A DNA stretch of 64,000 nucleotides from positions 310,001 to 374,000 of the forward strand of contig CAWHEL010000002.1 in NCBI GenBank assembly GCA_963828555.1, read 5' to 3'. This stretch comes from JADJPO01 sp963828555. Its GTDB lineage: Bacteria; Actinomycetota; Actinomycetes; Actinomycetales; Kineosporiaceae. The notes under the pieces were generated by a model. That model had not been told where the DNA came from. It ran no database searches and saw only the letters and a program-made list of their open reading frames with translations. How positions within the stretch are numbered: the stretch's first letter is position 1; each line of letters starts with the position of its first letter. The position numbers and the translations under genes were made by a program. Shown here piece by piece: positions 43,048 to 51,098 of the stretch.

Positions 43048-43737
43048 ATGGTCGAAACCGCCCCCTTGAGCCACGTCAAACGCGTCGGAACGGGGCTCAG
43101 CCTCATCATCTTCCCACTGGTGTTCGTCTTCGCGTTCGCTGTCCATCCTGGCCTCCTGGACCCCCAGCTACTTGGACCGGAACAACGCGCGACCAGAGCC
43201 CACGACGCAGGTCTGCTGCAGTTCGGCCACGTATTGGTCACCCTGAACACCGCACTGCTGGTCGTGGCCGCCGTGCACTTCATGACGCTTCTGGAACGCA
43301 CTGCCCAGGCCAGGGCCGGCTTGGCCGGTGCGGCGCTCGCGGTGCCGGGTGCAGTCATCCTGGCCGCCGACAAGGGTGCACTGTGCCTGACCATGAGCGC
43401 CCTGGACACGTTGCCTGCGAACGAATATGCCCAGATGACACCGGGCCTGGTGGCGATGTTCTCGCAGAAAGGCTGGATGGTGCTGCTCTGGGGGATTCTC
43501 CTCCTGCCCCTCGGCTTCGCGATCCAGGCCGTGGGTCTCCTCAGGACAGAGGTGATTCCTCGACGGCAGGCGTCCCTGTTCCTCATCGGTGTTCTGTTCG
43601 TGGGGTTCCCTGATGGCGCTGAGATCATCAATCTGGCCGCCTCACTCCTGATGGCGGCAGCACTGGTCCCCTACGGACTGCGCTTGATGACCGGCGGGGG
43701 TTCGCCGGCGAACGTTGCCATCCCCGCTCGGGCGTGA
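43048..43737 (+). CDS. Multi-pass membrane protein of unknown function
   Basis: The 229-residue protein has about six membrane helices (LSLIIFPLVFVFAFAV, LVTLNTALLVVAAVHFM, AGAALAVPGAVILA, WMVLLWGILLLPLGFAIQAV, LFLIGVLFVGF, LAASLLMAAALVPYGL). I do not recognise the family. A GGGAGT site lies ten bases before ATG 43048. It follows the plus-strand MDR gene by 107 bases and may be co-transcribed. Confidence 0.65.
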   Translation: MVETAPLSHVKRVGTGLSLIIFPLVFVFAFAVHPGLLDPQLLGPEQRATRAHDAGLLQFGHVLVTLNTALLVVAAVHFMTLLERTAQARAGLAGAALAVPGAVILAADKGALCLTMSALDTLPANEYAQMTPGLVAMFSQKGWMVLLWGILLLPLGFAIQAVGLLRTEVIPRRQASLFLIGVLFVGFPDGAEIINLAASLLMAAALVPYGLRLMTGGGSPANVAIPARA

Positions 43738-43885
43738 ATCCCCCGGCCCCGCCGACACGACGTCTCCCTGCGGAAGGAACAGCAGCCAACCGACGGCGCG
43801 ACCCACGTAGCAGGCCGTCTCGATAGCTCCTCACATGATCAGGAAGCCCGTCGCCCGTCCCGCCTGCGCGAGCTGCCCACGGCCG

Positions 43886-44500
43886 CTAACTCCCGGAGGG
43901 CACCTGGTCCTTGACCTCGTCGTAGCCGACCTCCGCGGGTGTCGCCGTCGGCGAGTAGATCACTCGGATCACGCCGGTCGGGAAGGCCTCCGTCGCCGTC
44001 ACCGCAAGGTGGTAGGGCGCGTCGCCGTCGTCGAACAGCCTGCGGCCTTTGCGTGCCGCCACCGGGTGCACCAGCAGGCGGAGCTCGTCGACCAGACCCG
44101 CGGCGAGCAGTTGCTGCACCACGCTGATCGAGCCGGGAATGAGGATGCCGCGCAGGCCGGCATCGGCCTTGAGCGCCGTGACGGCTTCGACGAGGTCGCC
44201 CTCGATCAGTTCGGAGTTGCGCCAGGTGAACTCGAGCGCCTGCCGCGAGGCGACCACCTTGCGCAGGTCACCGAGCTGCTTGGCGAACGGGGCGTCCTGC
44301 CCGCCGGCGGCCTCGCGATCGGGCCACGCCCCCGCGAAACTGTCATAGGTCTCGCGGCCGAGGAGCAGCACGTCGCAGGCGTCATAGTCCTCGGAGACAG
44401 CGCGGCCCATGTTCTCGTCGAAGTACGGGAAGTGCCAGGCGGGATCGATCTCGGCAACGCCGTCGGCCGAGATGAACAGGGTGGAGATGACCTTTGTCAT
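43886..44500 (-). CDS. Dihydrofolate reductase-like (RibD C-terminal) protein
   Basis: The 204-residue protein has the RibD C-terminal reductase fold: STLFISADGVAEID, CDVLLLGRETYDSFAGAWPD, LEFTWRNSELIEGD, GILIPGSISVVQQLLAAGLV and DELRLLVHPVAARKGRRLFD. Such stand-alone proteins are NADPH-dependent reductases of unknown substrate. The ATG is at 44500; it is preceded, 20 bases away, by the end of a TetR gene on the same strand. Confidence 0.85.
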   Translation of the reverse strand: MTKVISTLFISADGVAEIDPAWHFPYFDENMGRAVSEDYDACDVLLLGRETYDSFAGAWPDREAAGGQDAPFAKQLGDLRKVVASRQALEFTWRNSELIEGDLVEAVTALKADAGLRGILIPGSISVVQQLLAAGLVDELRLLVHPVAARKGRRLFDDGDAPYHLAVTATEAFPTGVIRVIYSPTATPAEVGYDEVKDQVPSGS

Positions 44501-44520
44501 CGGGCCACCCTAGCCACGAG

Positions 44521-45207
44521 TCAGAGCAGATGCCTGGCCAGACCGTCCAGAATCAGGTCGAGGGTGAACTCGAACTCGGCCTGGGAGTCGCACCAGCCCA
44601 ACGGATCGTCCTGGTTGTCATGAAGCTCGGAGGCGACCATGGCCGTGAGATGGGGTAGCAGCTCGGCCATGGCGGCGAGCTCAGCCTCAGCGGCCTCGCC
44701 ATCCTCGGGGCCACCCCCGTCCGGAGAGGGGGTGAAGAGCTCCTGGGAGAACCCCAGAGCCATGCTGCCCAGCGCATGGATCGCCCGGTGCGCGAGGTGA
44801 TAGCTGAACCCTCCGCGGATCAGCGTGGCCAGGATCTCCTCGTAGTAGCCGTACAGGCTCGCCGGGATGGCCGTGCGCGAGCCGATCAGCCCCGGCGCCC
44901 AGCGGTGACGCAGCATGGCCTCACGTGCCGTCAGGAAGCGCTGCCGCAGAGCAGCGCGCCAGTCCCGATCGGCGTACTCCTGGCCGCGGACGGCGGCATC
45001 GATCTCGGCGAGCATCGCCTCGACCAGTCCGTCGAGCAGCGGCTCCTTGCCGGGCACGTGGTAGTAGAGCGACATCGCCTCGACGCCGAGCTCGGAGGCC
45101 ACCCGGCGCATCGTCACCGCGGCGAGCCCTTCGGCGTCGGCCAGCCTCATCGCAGCATCGAGCACCCGCTCGCGGCTGAGCGGTTCCCGCGCCGTACGAA
45201 CACTCAT
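44521..45207 (-). CDS. TetR-family transcriptional regulator
   Basis: The 228-residue protein has the TetR DNA-binding domain (SRERVLDAAMRLADAEGLAA, MRRVASELGVEAMSLYYHVP) and a TetR_C ligand domain. ATG 45207 is chosen over one at 45231 because it starts closer to the helix-turn-helix. It is divergent from a DUF4386 gene, with a CTTAC-AGC-GTAAG palindrome between them, so that gene is its probable target. Confidence 0.85.
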   Translation of the reverse strand: MSVRTAREPLSRERVLDAAMRLADAEGLAAVTMRRVASELGVEAMSLYYHVPGKEPLLDGLVEAMLAEIDAAVRGQEYADRDWRAALRQRFLTAREAMLRHRWAPGLIGSRTAIPASLYGYYEEILATLIRGGFSYHLAHRAIHALGSMALGFSQELFTPSPDGGGPEDGEAAEAELAAMAELLPHLTAMVASELHDNQDDPLGWCDSQAEFEFTLDLILDGLARHLL

Positions 45208-45250
45208 CCCCTGGTCCCTTCCACACGACAACCTTACCGTGTATGGTTAT

Positions 45251-45263
45251 CTTACAGCGTAAG
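45251..45263. promoter_or_regulatory. Palindromic site between TetR and DUF4386 genes
   Basis: CTTAC-AGC-GTAAG is a 13-base palindrome; another CTTAC lies upstream at 45233-45237. It overlaps the likely promoter of the DUF4386 gene and resembles known TetR-family operators of the TTAC-N-GTAA kind. Binding is inferred. Confidence 0.5.
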
Positions 45264-45281
45264 ACTACAAAGGAGTCCACG

Positions 45282-46010
45282 ATGAGTAGGACCATCGCCG
45301 ATGTCGGTTCGCCAGCCGTTGCGATCCGACCTGACCTGTTGCGTACGGCGCGGATCACCGGGGTGGCCTACCTCGGCCTGGCCGTGACCGGGCTGCTCGG
45401 CTTCCTGTTGATCCGCAATCAGCTCTTCGTCGCCGACGACCCTCGCGGCACGTTGTCCAACCTGATCGAGCGCGAGACGCTGGCGCGCGCCGGCGTCGCC
45501 CTGGAACTGGGCGTGGTGTTGACCCAGACCGTGGCGGCAGTGTGGTTCTACCGCCTGTTCCGTAGCGTCGATACCTTCGCGGCCGGGTTGATCGCGGTGT
45601 TCGGGATGGTGAACGCGGCCGCGATCCTGGGCAGCGCAGCAGCACTGGCGACCGCCCTGGACGTGGCCGGCGACTCCTCGCTCGCGATCGCCGGTGACGC
45701 CGCGACCACGGTTCAACTGCTCTACGTCGGGTCCGGCCAGCTGTGGGGAGTCGGGGAGCTGTTCTTCGGCCTGTGGCTGATCCCGATGGGGTGGCTCGTC
45801 GTCCGCTCCCGCTGGATGCCGCAGCTGCTGGGCTGGCTCCTCATGGCCGGCGGCCTCGGCTACGTGCTCAGCGCCTTCGTCCAGTACCTGGCCCCCGACG
45901 TCGGGCTGGTGACCGAACTGATCACCGTGCCTGCGAGCATCGGCGAGTTCTGGATCCTGGGCTACCTGATCATCTTCGGCGTTCGCCAGCACGTGCCGAC
46001 CGCGGACTGA
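45282..46010 (+). CDS. DUF4386 family membrane protein
   Basis: The 242-residue protein has six membrane helices with TARITGVAYLGLAVTGLLGF, LSNLIERETLARAGVALELG, YVGSGQLWGVGELFFGLWLI and PMGWLVVRSRWMPQLLGWLL, all typical of DUF4386. AAGGAG precedes ATG 45282. It is the second DUF4386 gene in the window and sits under a TetR rather than a LuxR regulator. Function unknown. Confidence 0.8.
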   Translation: MSRTIADVGSPAVAIRPDLLRTARITGVAYLGLAVTGLLGFLLIRNQLFVADDPRGTLSNLIERETLARAGVALELGVVLTQTVAAVWFYRLFRSVDTFAAGLIAVFGMVNAAAILGSAAALATALDVAGDSSLAIAGDAATTVQLLYVGSGQLWGVGELFFGLWLIPMGWLVVRSRWMPQLLGWLLMAGGLGYVLSAFVQYLAPDVGLVTELITVPASIGEFWILGYLIIFGVRQHVPTAD

Positions 46011-46019
46011 TCAGATGCC

Positions 46020-46601
46020 CTACCCCCTCGTCGCCTCGACGACAGTGGTCACCACCCAGCGATGTTTTCCGATCCTGCGCTCGCGAGTGAACCCCAGCTT
46101 CTCGTAGGTCGACAGTGCACCGTTGTACAGGAACCCCGAGGGCACCGCGCCGGCGTCCTCGGGGTATCCCTCGACCGTCCCGCCGCCTGCGGCGGCGATC
46201 AGCCCCAGCGCACCGGCCAGGGCGGCAGCAGCCACGCCCTGACGCCGGAGCCCCTTGCCGACGTAGCAGCAGGCGATCCGCCAGTCCGGAGACGCCGTCC
46301 GCTCCTTCTCGTACGCGGCGCGGCTCTTGATCCGCGGAAGCTCGTCCGGCACACCGAACTGACACCAGCCCAGGCAGTCCTCGCCGTCGAACACCAGTGC
46401 CGCGTGTGCCGTGTCGGCGCGCACGCGGGCGAGCTTCCGCTCACGGTTCAGTTCCGCCGTGGTGTCCTTGCCGACGCCCTCGGGGTGGAACCCCATGCAC
46501 CAGCAGCCGCCGAAGATCCCGTTGTTGCGCTCCACCAGTGCGGCGAACGCCGGCCAGGTCGCCTCATTCAGCGGTCGGACAGTAAACCTGGACGACGCCA
46601 T
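46020..46601 (-). CDS. GNAT-family N-acetyltransferase
   Basis: The 193-residue protein has the GNAT core, with the acetyl-CoA loop YVGKGLRRQGVAAAALAGAL and preceding strand WRIACCYVG. An N-terminal FGGCWCMGFHPEGVG segment is common in a subset of actinobacterial acetyltransferases. The last strands (FLYNGALSTYEKLGFTRERR) complete the fold. Substrate unknown. Confidence 0.82.
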   Translation of the reverse strand: MASSRFTVRPLNEATWPAFAALVERNNGIFGGCWCMGFHPEGVGKDTTAELNRERKLARVRADTAHAALVFDGEDCLGWCQFGVPDELPRIKSRAAYEKERTASPDWRIACCYVGKGLRRQGVAAAALAGALGLIAAAGGGTVEGYPEDAGAVPSGFLYNGALSTYEKLGFTRERRIGKHRWVVTTVVEATRG

Positions 46602-46634
46602 GAGGTCACGGTATCGCCGGGCCTGCGGAAGCGG

Positions 46635-47057
46635 TCACTCCGCGGGAAGCAGTGCCACCACAGGGATCACCCGATCGGTCTTGGCCTGGTACTCGGCGAA
46701 ACCGGGGTAGCGACGCGCCTGCTCGGCGAACCAGTGGTCCCGGTCGGCGCCCTCCAGCACGACCGCCGTAGCCGGCACGGTGCGCGTGCCGATCTCCACC
46801 GTCACCTCGGGGTTGGCCTGCAGGTTCAGGAACCAGTCCGGATGCGTCGGCAGGCCGGCCTTCGAGGCGAACACCAGCCACCGGCCGGCGCCGTCGTCCA
46901 GATACATCATCGGGCTGGTGCGGCGGACCCCGGAGCGGCGCCCGACGGTGGTGAGCAGCAGCAACGGGGCCCCTTCGAACTGGCCACCGACCGCTCCGCC
47001 ATGGGCGCGGAACTCATCGATGATCCCGGCATTCCAGTCGTCGTTCGCGTCAGCCAC
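46635..47057 (-). CDS. Deazaflavin (F420)-dependent nitroreductase family protein
   Basis: The 140-residue protein has the Ddn split-barrel fold: PLLLLTTVGRRSGVRRTSPM, YLDDGAGRWLVFASKAGLPT, HPDWFLNLQANPEVTVEIG and WFAEQARRYPGFAEYQAKTD. Members use cofactor F420, consistent with an actinobacterial host. The start is a GTG at 47057. Confidence 0.87.
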   Translation of the reverse strand: MADANDDWNAGIIDEFRAHGGAVGGQFEGAPLLLLTTVGRRSGVRRTSPMMYLDDGAGRWLVFASKAGLPTHPDWFLNLQANPEVTVEIGTRTVPATAVVLEGADRDHWFAEQARRYPGFAEYQAKTDRVIPVVALLPAE

Positions 47058-47114
47058 GTCGCCTCATCCGCCCTCATCGCATCGCGTTGGGTCCCCAACA
47101 TCCCACGGGAGTGC

Positions 47115-47406
47115 TCAACGCTCCACGTTGTGCTGGAACCCGGAACGAGCGCTCACCCCGGGACGCAGCCGCTCGTCCGGCCCGTAGTCCTGCCGCGGGT
47201 GGAAGAACAGCCGGCGCCGTGAGTCCAGCGCGCGCAGCTCGGCCGCGTACCGGTCGAGCAGACCCTGGCGTTCCTCCGCGCCGATCCTCGCCGGCATGTG
47301 CGATGCGAACGGCGCCCGCCTCGGTGAGCGTGTCCACGGCGACGCGGGCCAGTGCACCGTTGAACGACGTCGGCTCGGGGTGGGCGAGAACGAGCAGCAC
47401 GTTCAC
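47115..47406 (-). pseudogene. NAD(P)H dehydrogenase (flavodoxin fold) with internal deletion
   Basis: The 5' end encodes a flavodoxin-fold N-terminus, MNVLLVLAHPEPTSFNGALA. About 30 residues later the frame changes and the sequence jumps to the C-terminal tail of the same family: EERQGLLDRYAAELRALDSR, LFFHPRQDYGPDERLRPGVS and ARSGFQHNVER, ending at 47115. Roughly 130-150 central residues are missing. This is a deletion plus frameshift, so the gene is dead. Confidence 0.7.
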
Positions 47407-47486
47407 GCCGCGCAGGCTACCGGCCGCTCGACCCCGCAGGGGCCGGGTGTACGTTCGGTTGCGCTGGCGCGACGTCGGGAGATTCC

Positions 47487-48509
47487 ATGAAGGCCGTCCT
47501 CTACGAGGCTCCGCTCCGGTTCGCCGTCACCGACGTACCCACGCCGCGACCGGGGCCGGACGACGTGCTGATCCGCGTCGTGCAGGTCGGGGTCTGCGCC
47601 ACCGACGTGCACATCCACTCCGGCTACTACACGGGCCGATTCCCGTTGATCCCCGGTCACGAGGTGGTCGGCGTGGTCGAGTCGATGGGTGCCGAGGTCT
47701 CCGGCCTGCGGGTCGGCGAGCAGGTGAGCGTGAATCCCAACATCCCCTGCGGGCGCTGCGCGTTCTGCCGCGCCGGGCGGCTCGGCCTGTGCCAGGACCC
47801 ACGCGGCTGCGGGTCGACCGCGACCGGCTTCTTCGCCGAGTTCGTCTGCGTCCCCCAGGCCCTGGTCTTCTCGGTCGAGGGATTGCCGCTGGACACCGCG
47901 GTCTTCACCGAACCCGCGGCCTGCGCCATGCACGGCGTAGAGACCCTGCAGGTACGGCCAGGGTCATCGGCTCTGGTGCTCGGCGCCGGCCCCACCGGAC
48001 TGCTTCTCGCGCAACTCATCGCGGCTTCCGGGGCGAGCGCGGTCACCGTGGCCGGCCCCGTGCCCTACCAGCTGACGACGGCGACGGCGCTGGGCGCGAC
48101 ATCCGTCGTGCCGCTGGAACGCGGTGCGCCCGAGACGAACCAGGCGCGGCTGCTCGCGGCCTCCGGCGGCGAGGGGTACGACATCGTGGTCGAGGCCACG
48201 GGTGCAGTGGAGGTCGGCAACATCTGTGTTCCGTTGACGCGAAACGGAGGCACGGTGCTGATCTACGGTGTGACCAAGCCGGCGGAGACCATCGCGGTGC
48301 ACCCCTTCGACATCTTCCGGCGGGAGATCGTGATCAAGGGTTCCTATGCCGAGATGACCTCGTTCGGCGCAGCGATCGCAGCCCTCCGTGCGGGGCGCGC
48401 GCGCACGGGCGGCATCATCACCCACCGCTTCGCCCTCGAGGACTACGCCGCCGCCCTCGACGCAGTCGCCCACGACGACTCGGCGCACAAGGTGGTCATC
48501 ACGATCTGA
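47487..48509 (+). CDS. Zinc-dependent sugar/polyol dehydrogenase (MDR family)
   Basis: The 340-residue protein carries catalytic-zinc residues in GVCATDVHIHSGYYTG and IPGHEVVG and four structural-zinc cysteines in CGRCAFCRAGRLGLC. The NAD-binding domain has LVLGAGPTGLLLAQL. It resembles sorbitol/arabitol/threonine dehydrogenases. GGGAG precedes ATG 47487. It is convergent with, and overlaps by 11 bases, a gene for an FGGY kinase, and probably oxidises a polyol to the ketose that kinase phosphorylates. Confidence 0.85.
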   Translation: MKAVLYEAPLRFAVTDVPTPRPGPDDVLIRVVQVGVCATDVHIHSGYYTGRFPLIPGHEVVGVVESMGAEVSGLRVGEQVSVNPNIPCGRCAFCRAGRLGLCQDPRGCGSTATGFFAEFVCVPQALVFSVEGLPLDTAVFTEPAACAMHGVETLQVRPGSSALVLGAGPTGLLLAQLIAASGASAVTVAGPVPYQLTTATALGATSVVPLERGAPETNQARLLAASGGEGYDIVVEATGAVEVGNICVPLTRNGGTVLIYGVTKPAETIAVHPFDIFRREIVIKGSYAEMTSFGAAIAALRAGRARTGGIITHRFALEDYAAALDAVAHDDSAHKVVITI

Positions 48510-49980
48510 GCCGCCCCAGGACGTCGAGGTACCTCGCCCGGCGCTCCCGGAGCACCCCGTCGTCGGCGCGGGGCTCGGCCGCCAGTCGAGTGACCGGCGT
48601 GGTCACCTCGGCCAGTTCGGCGTCACTGATCAGACCGGCAGCCTGGGCGGCGAGCAGGGCGGCACCCCGCGCCGAGGCGCCCGGCACGGCGACGGCATGC
48701 AGCTCGATCTGCAGCACGTCGGCCAGCAACTGCCGCCAGGCCGGCGAGGTCGTGCCGCCGCCCGCGAGCCAGACCGTGCGCGGGCGCCCGTCCACCGCGG
48801 CGCACAGGGCGTCGAACCCGTCCGCCACCGCGAACGCCACCCCCTCCAGTGCCGCGTAGAGCAGCGTGCCGCGCTCATGCCGTGCCTCCAGCCCGGTCCA
48901 GGCGGCGCGCAGTGAGGTGTCGAGGTACGGCGTCCGCTCGCCGGCGACGTGCGGCAGGAAGATCGGGTCGTCCCCCCGGCAGGAGTGCTCGGCGGCGCCG
49001 TAGAGCTCCGGCCAGTCCGCCGCGAACACCCCGCGCACCCAGCCGAGGGTCACCCCGCCGGTGAGGCCGGCCGCCATGGCGTACCACCCGTGCGCCGTGG
49101 CGGAGCGGTAGAGGTGGGTAACCGTGTCCCGCGGGGCTCGCAAGGAGTCGGCGACCGGCTGCGGTGCCGGGGTGACGATCTGCACTCCGGTACCGATAGT
49201 CAGCTGGACGACGCCCGGATCGACCAGCCCGGAGCCCAGCGCGGCAGCGGCGGTGTCGGCGGCCCCGGCCGCCACCGGCAACCCGGGTTCGAGCCCGAGT
49301 TCGGCCGCCGCCGAGGCCAGGAGCGAACCGGCGCGGGTGGCCGCCGAATCCAGGATCGGCACCAGCACGCGCGCGGGAACGCCGACCGCAGAGGCGATCT
49401 CGAGATCCCAACCCTGGCCGAGCACGTCGTAGAGCAGGGTGGCCGAGGCATCGCTCGGTTCGGCGTTCCAGCATCCGGTGAGCCGCCCACGCACCCAGTC
49501 CTTGGGCTGGACGGCGACGGCGGTCCGCGTCGTCACCTCGGGCTCATGGCGATGCAGCCAGGCCAGGATGGGCCCGGCCATGCCCGGGCTGAGCGGGTTG
49601 GCCAGGCGCCGCGCCGGCGCCGGGTCGAGACGGCGATAGAGATCGAGCTCGGCCTCGGCGCGGGCGTCCTCCCACAGCACCGCCGGGCGCACGGGCTGCC
49701 CGGCCTGATCGGCGAGCACGACGCCGTGCATCTGACCGGAGAAGCCGATCCCGCGGACGGTCGCGTCGGGCCGGGCCCGGGTGACCTCGTGCACCGCGTC
49801 CACGATCGCCGCCCACCACTGCTCCGGGTCGGTCTCCGCCCACCCGGGATGTGGCCGTTCCACCGAGTAGCCGCGGGTGCTCTGCGCCAGCAGGTCTCCG
49901 CGCGGCGTCGCCAGCACCACCTTGACCGAGCTGGTGCCCAGGTCGATGCCCAGCACCGCATCACCCGGCGAGCCGCTCAC
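48499..49980 (-). CDS. Xylulokinase-like FGGY carbohydrate kinase
   Basis: The 493-residue protein shows the FGGY phosphate-1 motif VLGIDLGTSSVKVVLA, a GFSGQMHGVVLAD segment characteristic of xylulokinases, and the ATP-binding VWLAGGGTTSPAWRQLLADV near the C-terminus. It phosphorylates a ketose, most probably D-xylulose or a deoxy relative. The start is a GTG at 49980, four bases after the stop of the SorC regulator gene, so the two form one transcript. Confidence 0.86.
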   Translation of the reverse strand: MSGSPGDAVLGIDLGTSSVKVVLATPRGDLLAQSTRGYSVERPHPGWAETDPEQWWAAIVDAVHEVTRARPDATVRGIGFSGQMHGVVLADQAGQPVRPAVLWEDARAEAELDLYRRLDPAPARRLANPLSPGMAGPILAWLHRHEPEVTTRTAVAVQPKDWVRGRLTGCWNAEPSDASATLLYDVLGQGWDLEIASAVGVPARVLVPILDSAATRAGSLLASAAAELGLEPGLPVAAGAADTAAAALGSGLVDPGVVQLTIGTGVQIVTPAPQPVADSLRAPRDTVTHLYRSATAHGWYAMAAGLTGGVTLGWVRGVFAADWPELYGAAEHSCRGDDPIFLPHVAGERTPYLDTSLRAAWTGLEARHERGTLLYAALEGVAFAVADGFDALCAAVDGRPRTVWLAGGGTTSPAWRQLLADVLQIELHAVAVPGASARGAALLAAQAAGLISDAELAEVTTPVTRLAAEPRADDGVLRERRARYLDVLGRLRS

Positions 49981-49984
49981 CGCC

Positions 49985-50953
49985 TCACCCCTCCTGAGCC
50001 AGCTGGGCCAGCGCCCGCGCGCAGTGCTGGTCGGTCACCAACCGGTGGACGGCGCCGCTGCGCAGTGCGGCCGCCACGGCGCGCGCCTTGGCCTCGCCGC
50101 CGGCGATGGCCATCACGTCAGGCACCTTCGAGAGATGATCGAAGTCGATCGCGATCAGCCTGCTGCTCAGCTCCTCCAGCAGGACCGGGGCACCGGAGGC
50201 GTCGAGCAGCGTCATGCAGACGTCGGCCACCGCTCCGGCGAGCCGGGCCTGCTCGGCGAGCGCGGGCGACAGCGCCGGCGACAGCGCGAAACCGTCCGGC
50301 TCCCAGGCGCCGATGCCGACCACGGCCTTGGTCAGCCGGCCGAACATGGCGAACGTCTGCTGCACGTGCTGCTCCTGCCGCAGGGTCGACGCGGCCGCCG
50401 GGTTGTCGAGCAGCATCGGCACGTGCAACGGGTACACCGGGCCGCCGGCCAGCTCGGCCACCTGCCGGACGAGTTCCATCGAGTTGATGCTCAGATCGGC
50501 CGGGATCCCCCCGACGATCTGCACCACCGCACACCGCGGCAGTTCATGGATGGCGCCCACCATCGCCTGCAGCGTCCTGCCCCAGCTCAGCCCGAGCACG
50601 TCGTCCGCCTCGAGCGAGTTCGCGAGCAGCGCGGCCCCGGCCCGGCCGAGCTGAAGCCGGGTGAAGTCCTCGGAGTCGTCGATCACCTGGACGACGAGCG
50701 CCTGCTTGATCCCGTAGGCGGCGGCCAGCTCGGCCGAGCGCTCCAGGTCCACTTCGGCGGGCACGTCGATGGTGATCCGGACGATGCCGTCGCGCTTCGC
50801 CGCCTCGAGCAGCCTGGTCACCTTGAACCGCGAGATGCCCAGGTCGTCGGCGATGTCGCTCTTGCTGGCGCCGTCGAGGTAGAAGCGGCGAGCGGCCAGC
50901 ACGGTGTTGACCAGGTCGAGAGAGACCGGGCCGCCCACGGGTTTCGACTGCAT
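49985..50953 (-). CDS. SorC-family sugar-binding transcriptional regulator
   Basis: The 322-residue protein has an N-terminal helix-turn-helix (ASKSDIADDLGISRFKVTRL) and a NagB-like sugar-phosphate domain (DVLGLSWGRTLQAMVGAIHE, VVQIVGGIPADLSINSMELV, AVVGIGAWEPDGFALSP). SorC proteins bind a sugar phosphate and may activate or repress. It is divergent from the E2/E1 genes with a palindrome between, and co-transcribed with the kinase. Confidence 0.88.
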   Translation of the reverse strand: MQSKPVGGPVSLDLVNTVLAARRFYLDGASKSDIADDLGISRFKVTRLLEAAKRDGIVRITIDVPAEVDLERSAELAAAYGIKQALVVQVIDDSEDFTRLQLGRAGAALLANSLEADDVLGLSWGRTLQAMVGAIHELPRCAVVQIVGGIPADLSINSMELVRQVAELAGGPVYPLHVPMLLDNPAAASTLRQEQHVQQTFAMFGRLTKAVVGIGAWEPDGFALSPALSPALAEQARLAGAVADVCMTLLDASGAPVLLEELSSRLIAIDFDHLSKVPDVMAIAGGEAKARAVAAALRSGAVHRLVTDQHCARALAQLAQEG

Positions 50954-51058
50954 CGACTCGCTCCACGCTCTTTCGCCACCACGTGCCGGCAGGGGTGAGG
51001 GCTCATCGTACGGAGTCGCCTCCGTTGACGACCCACGATGTCCGGGCTACCGTAAGTA

Positions 51059-51076
51059 TGCGCTCACTTGAGCGCA
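51059..51076. promoter_or_regulatory. Palindromic operator, probable SorC site
   Basis: TGCGCTCA (51059-51066) and TGAGCGCA (51069-51076) form a perfect inverted repeat with a two-base CT spacer. It lies between the divergent SorC gene and the E2 gene, 22 bases before the E2 start, so it can control both transcripts. Confidence 0.65.
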
Positions 51077-51098
51077 CAGTGCACATTGGAGCGGTCGT

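Noticed and set aside
48949..50487. 512-codon plus-strand frame over the kinase and SorC genes
   Set aside because: It spans two real minus-strand genes antisense and has an arginine/proline-rich nonsense composition.
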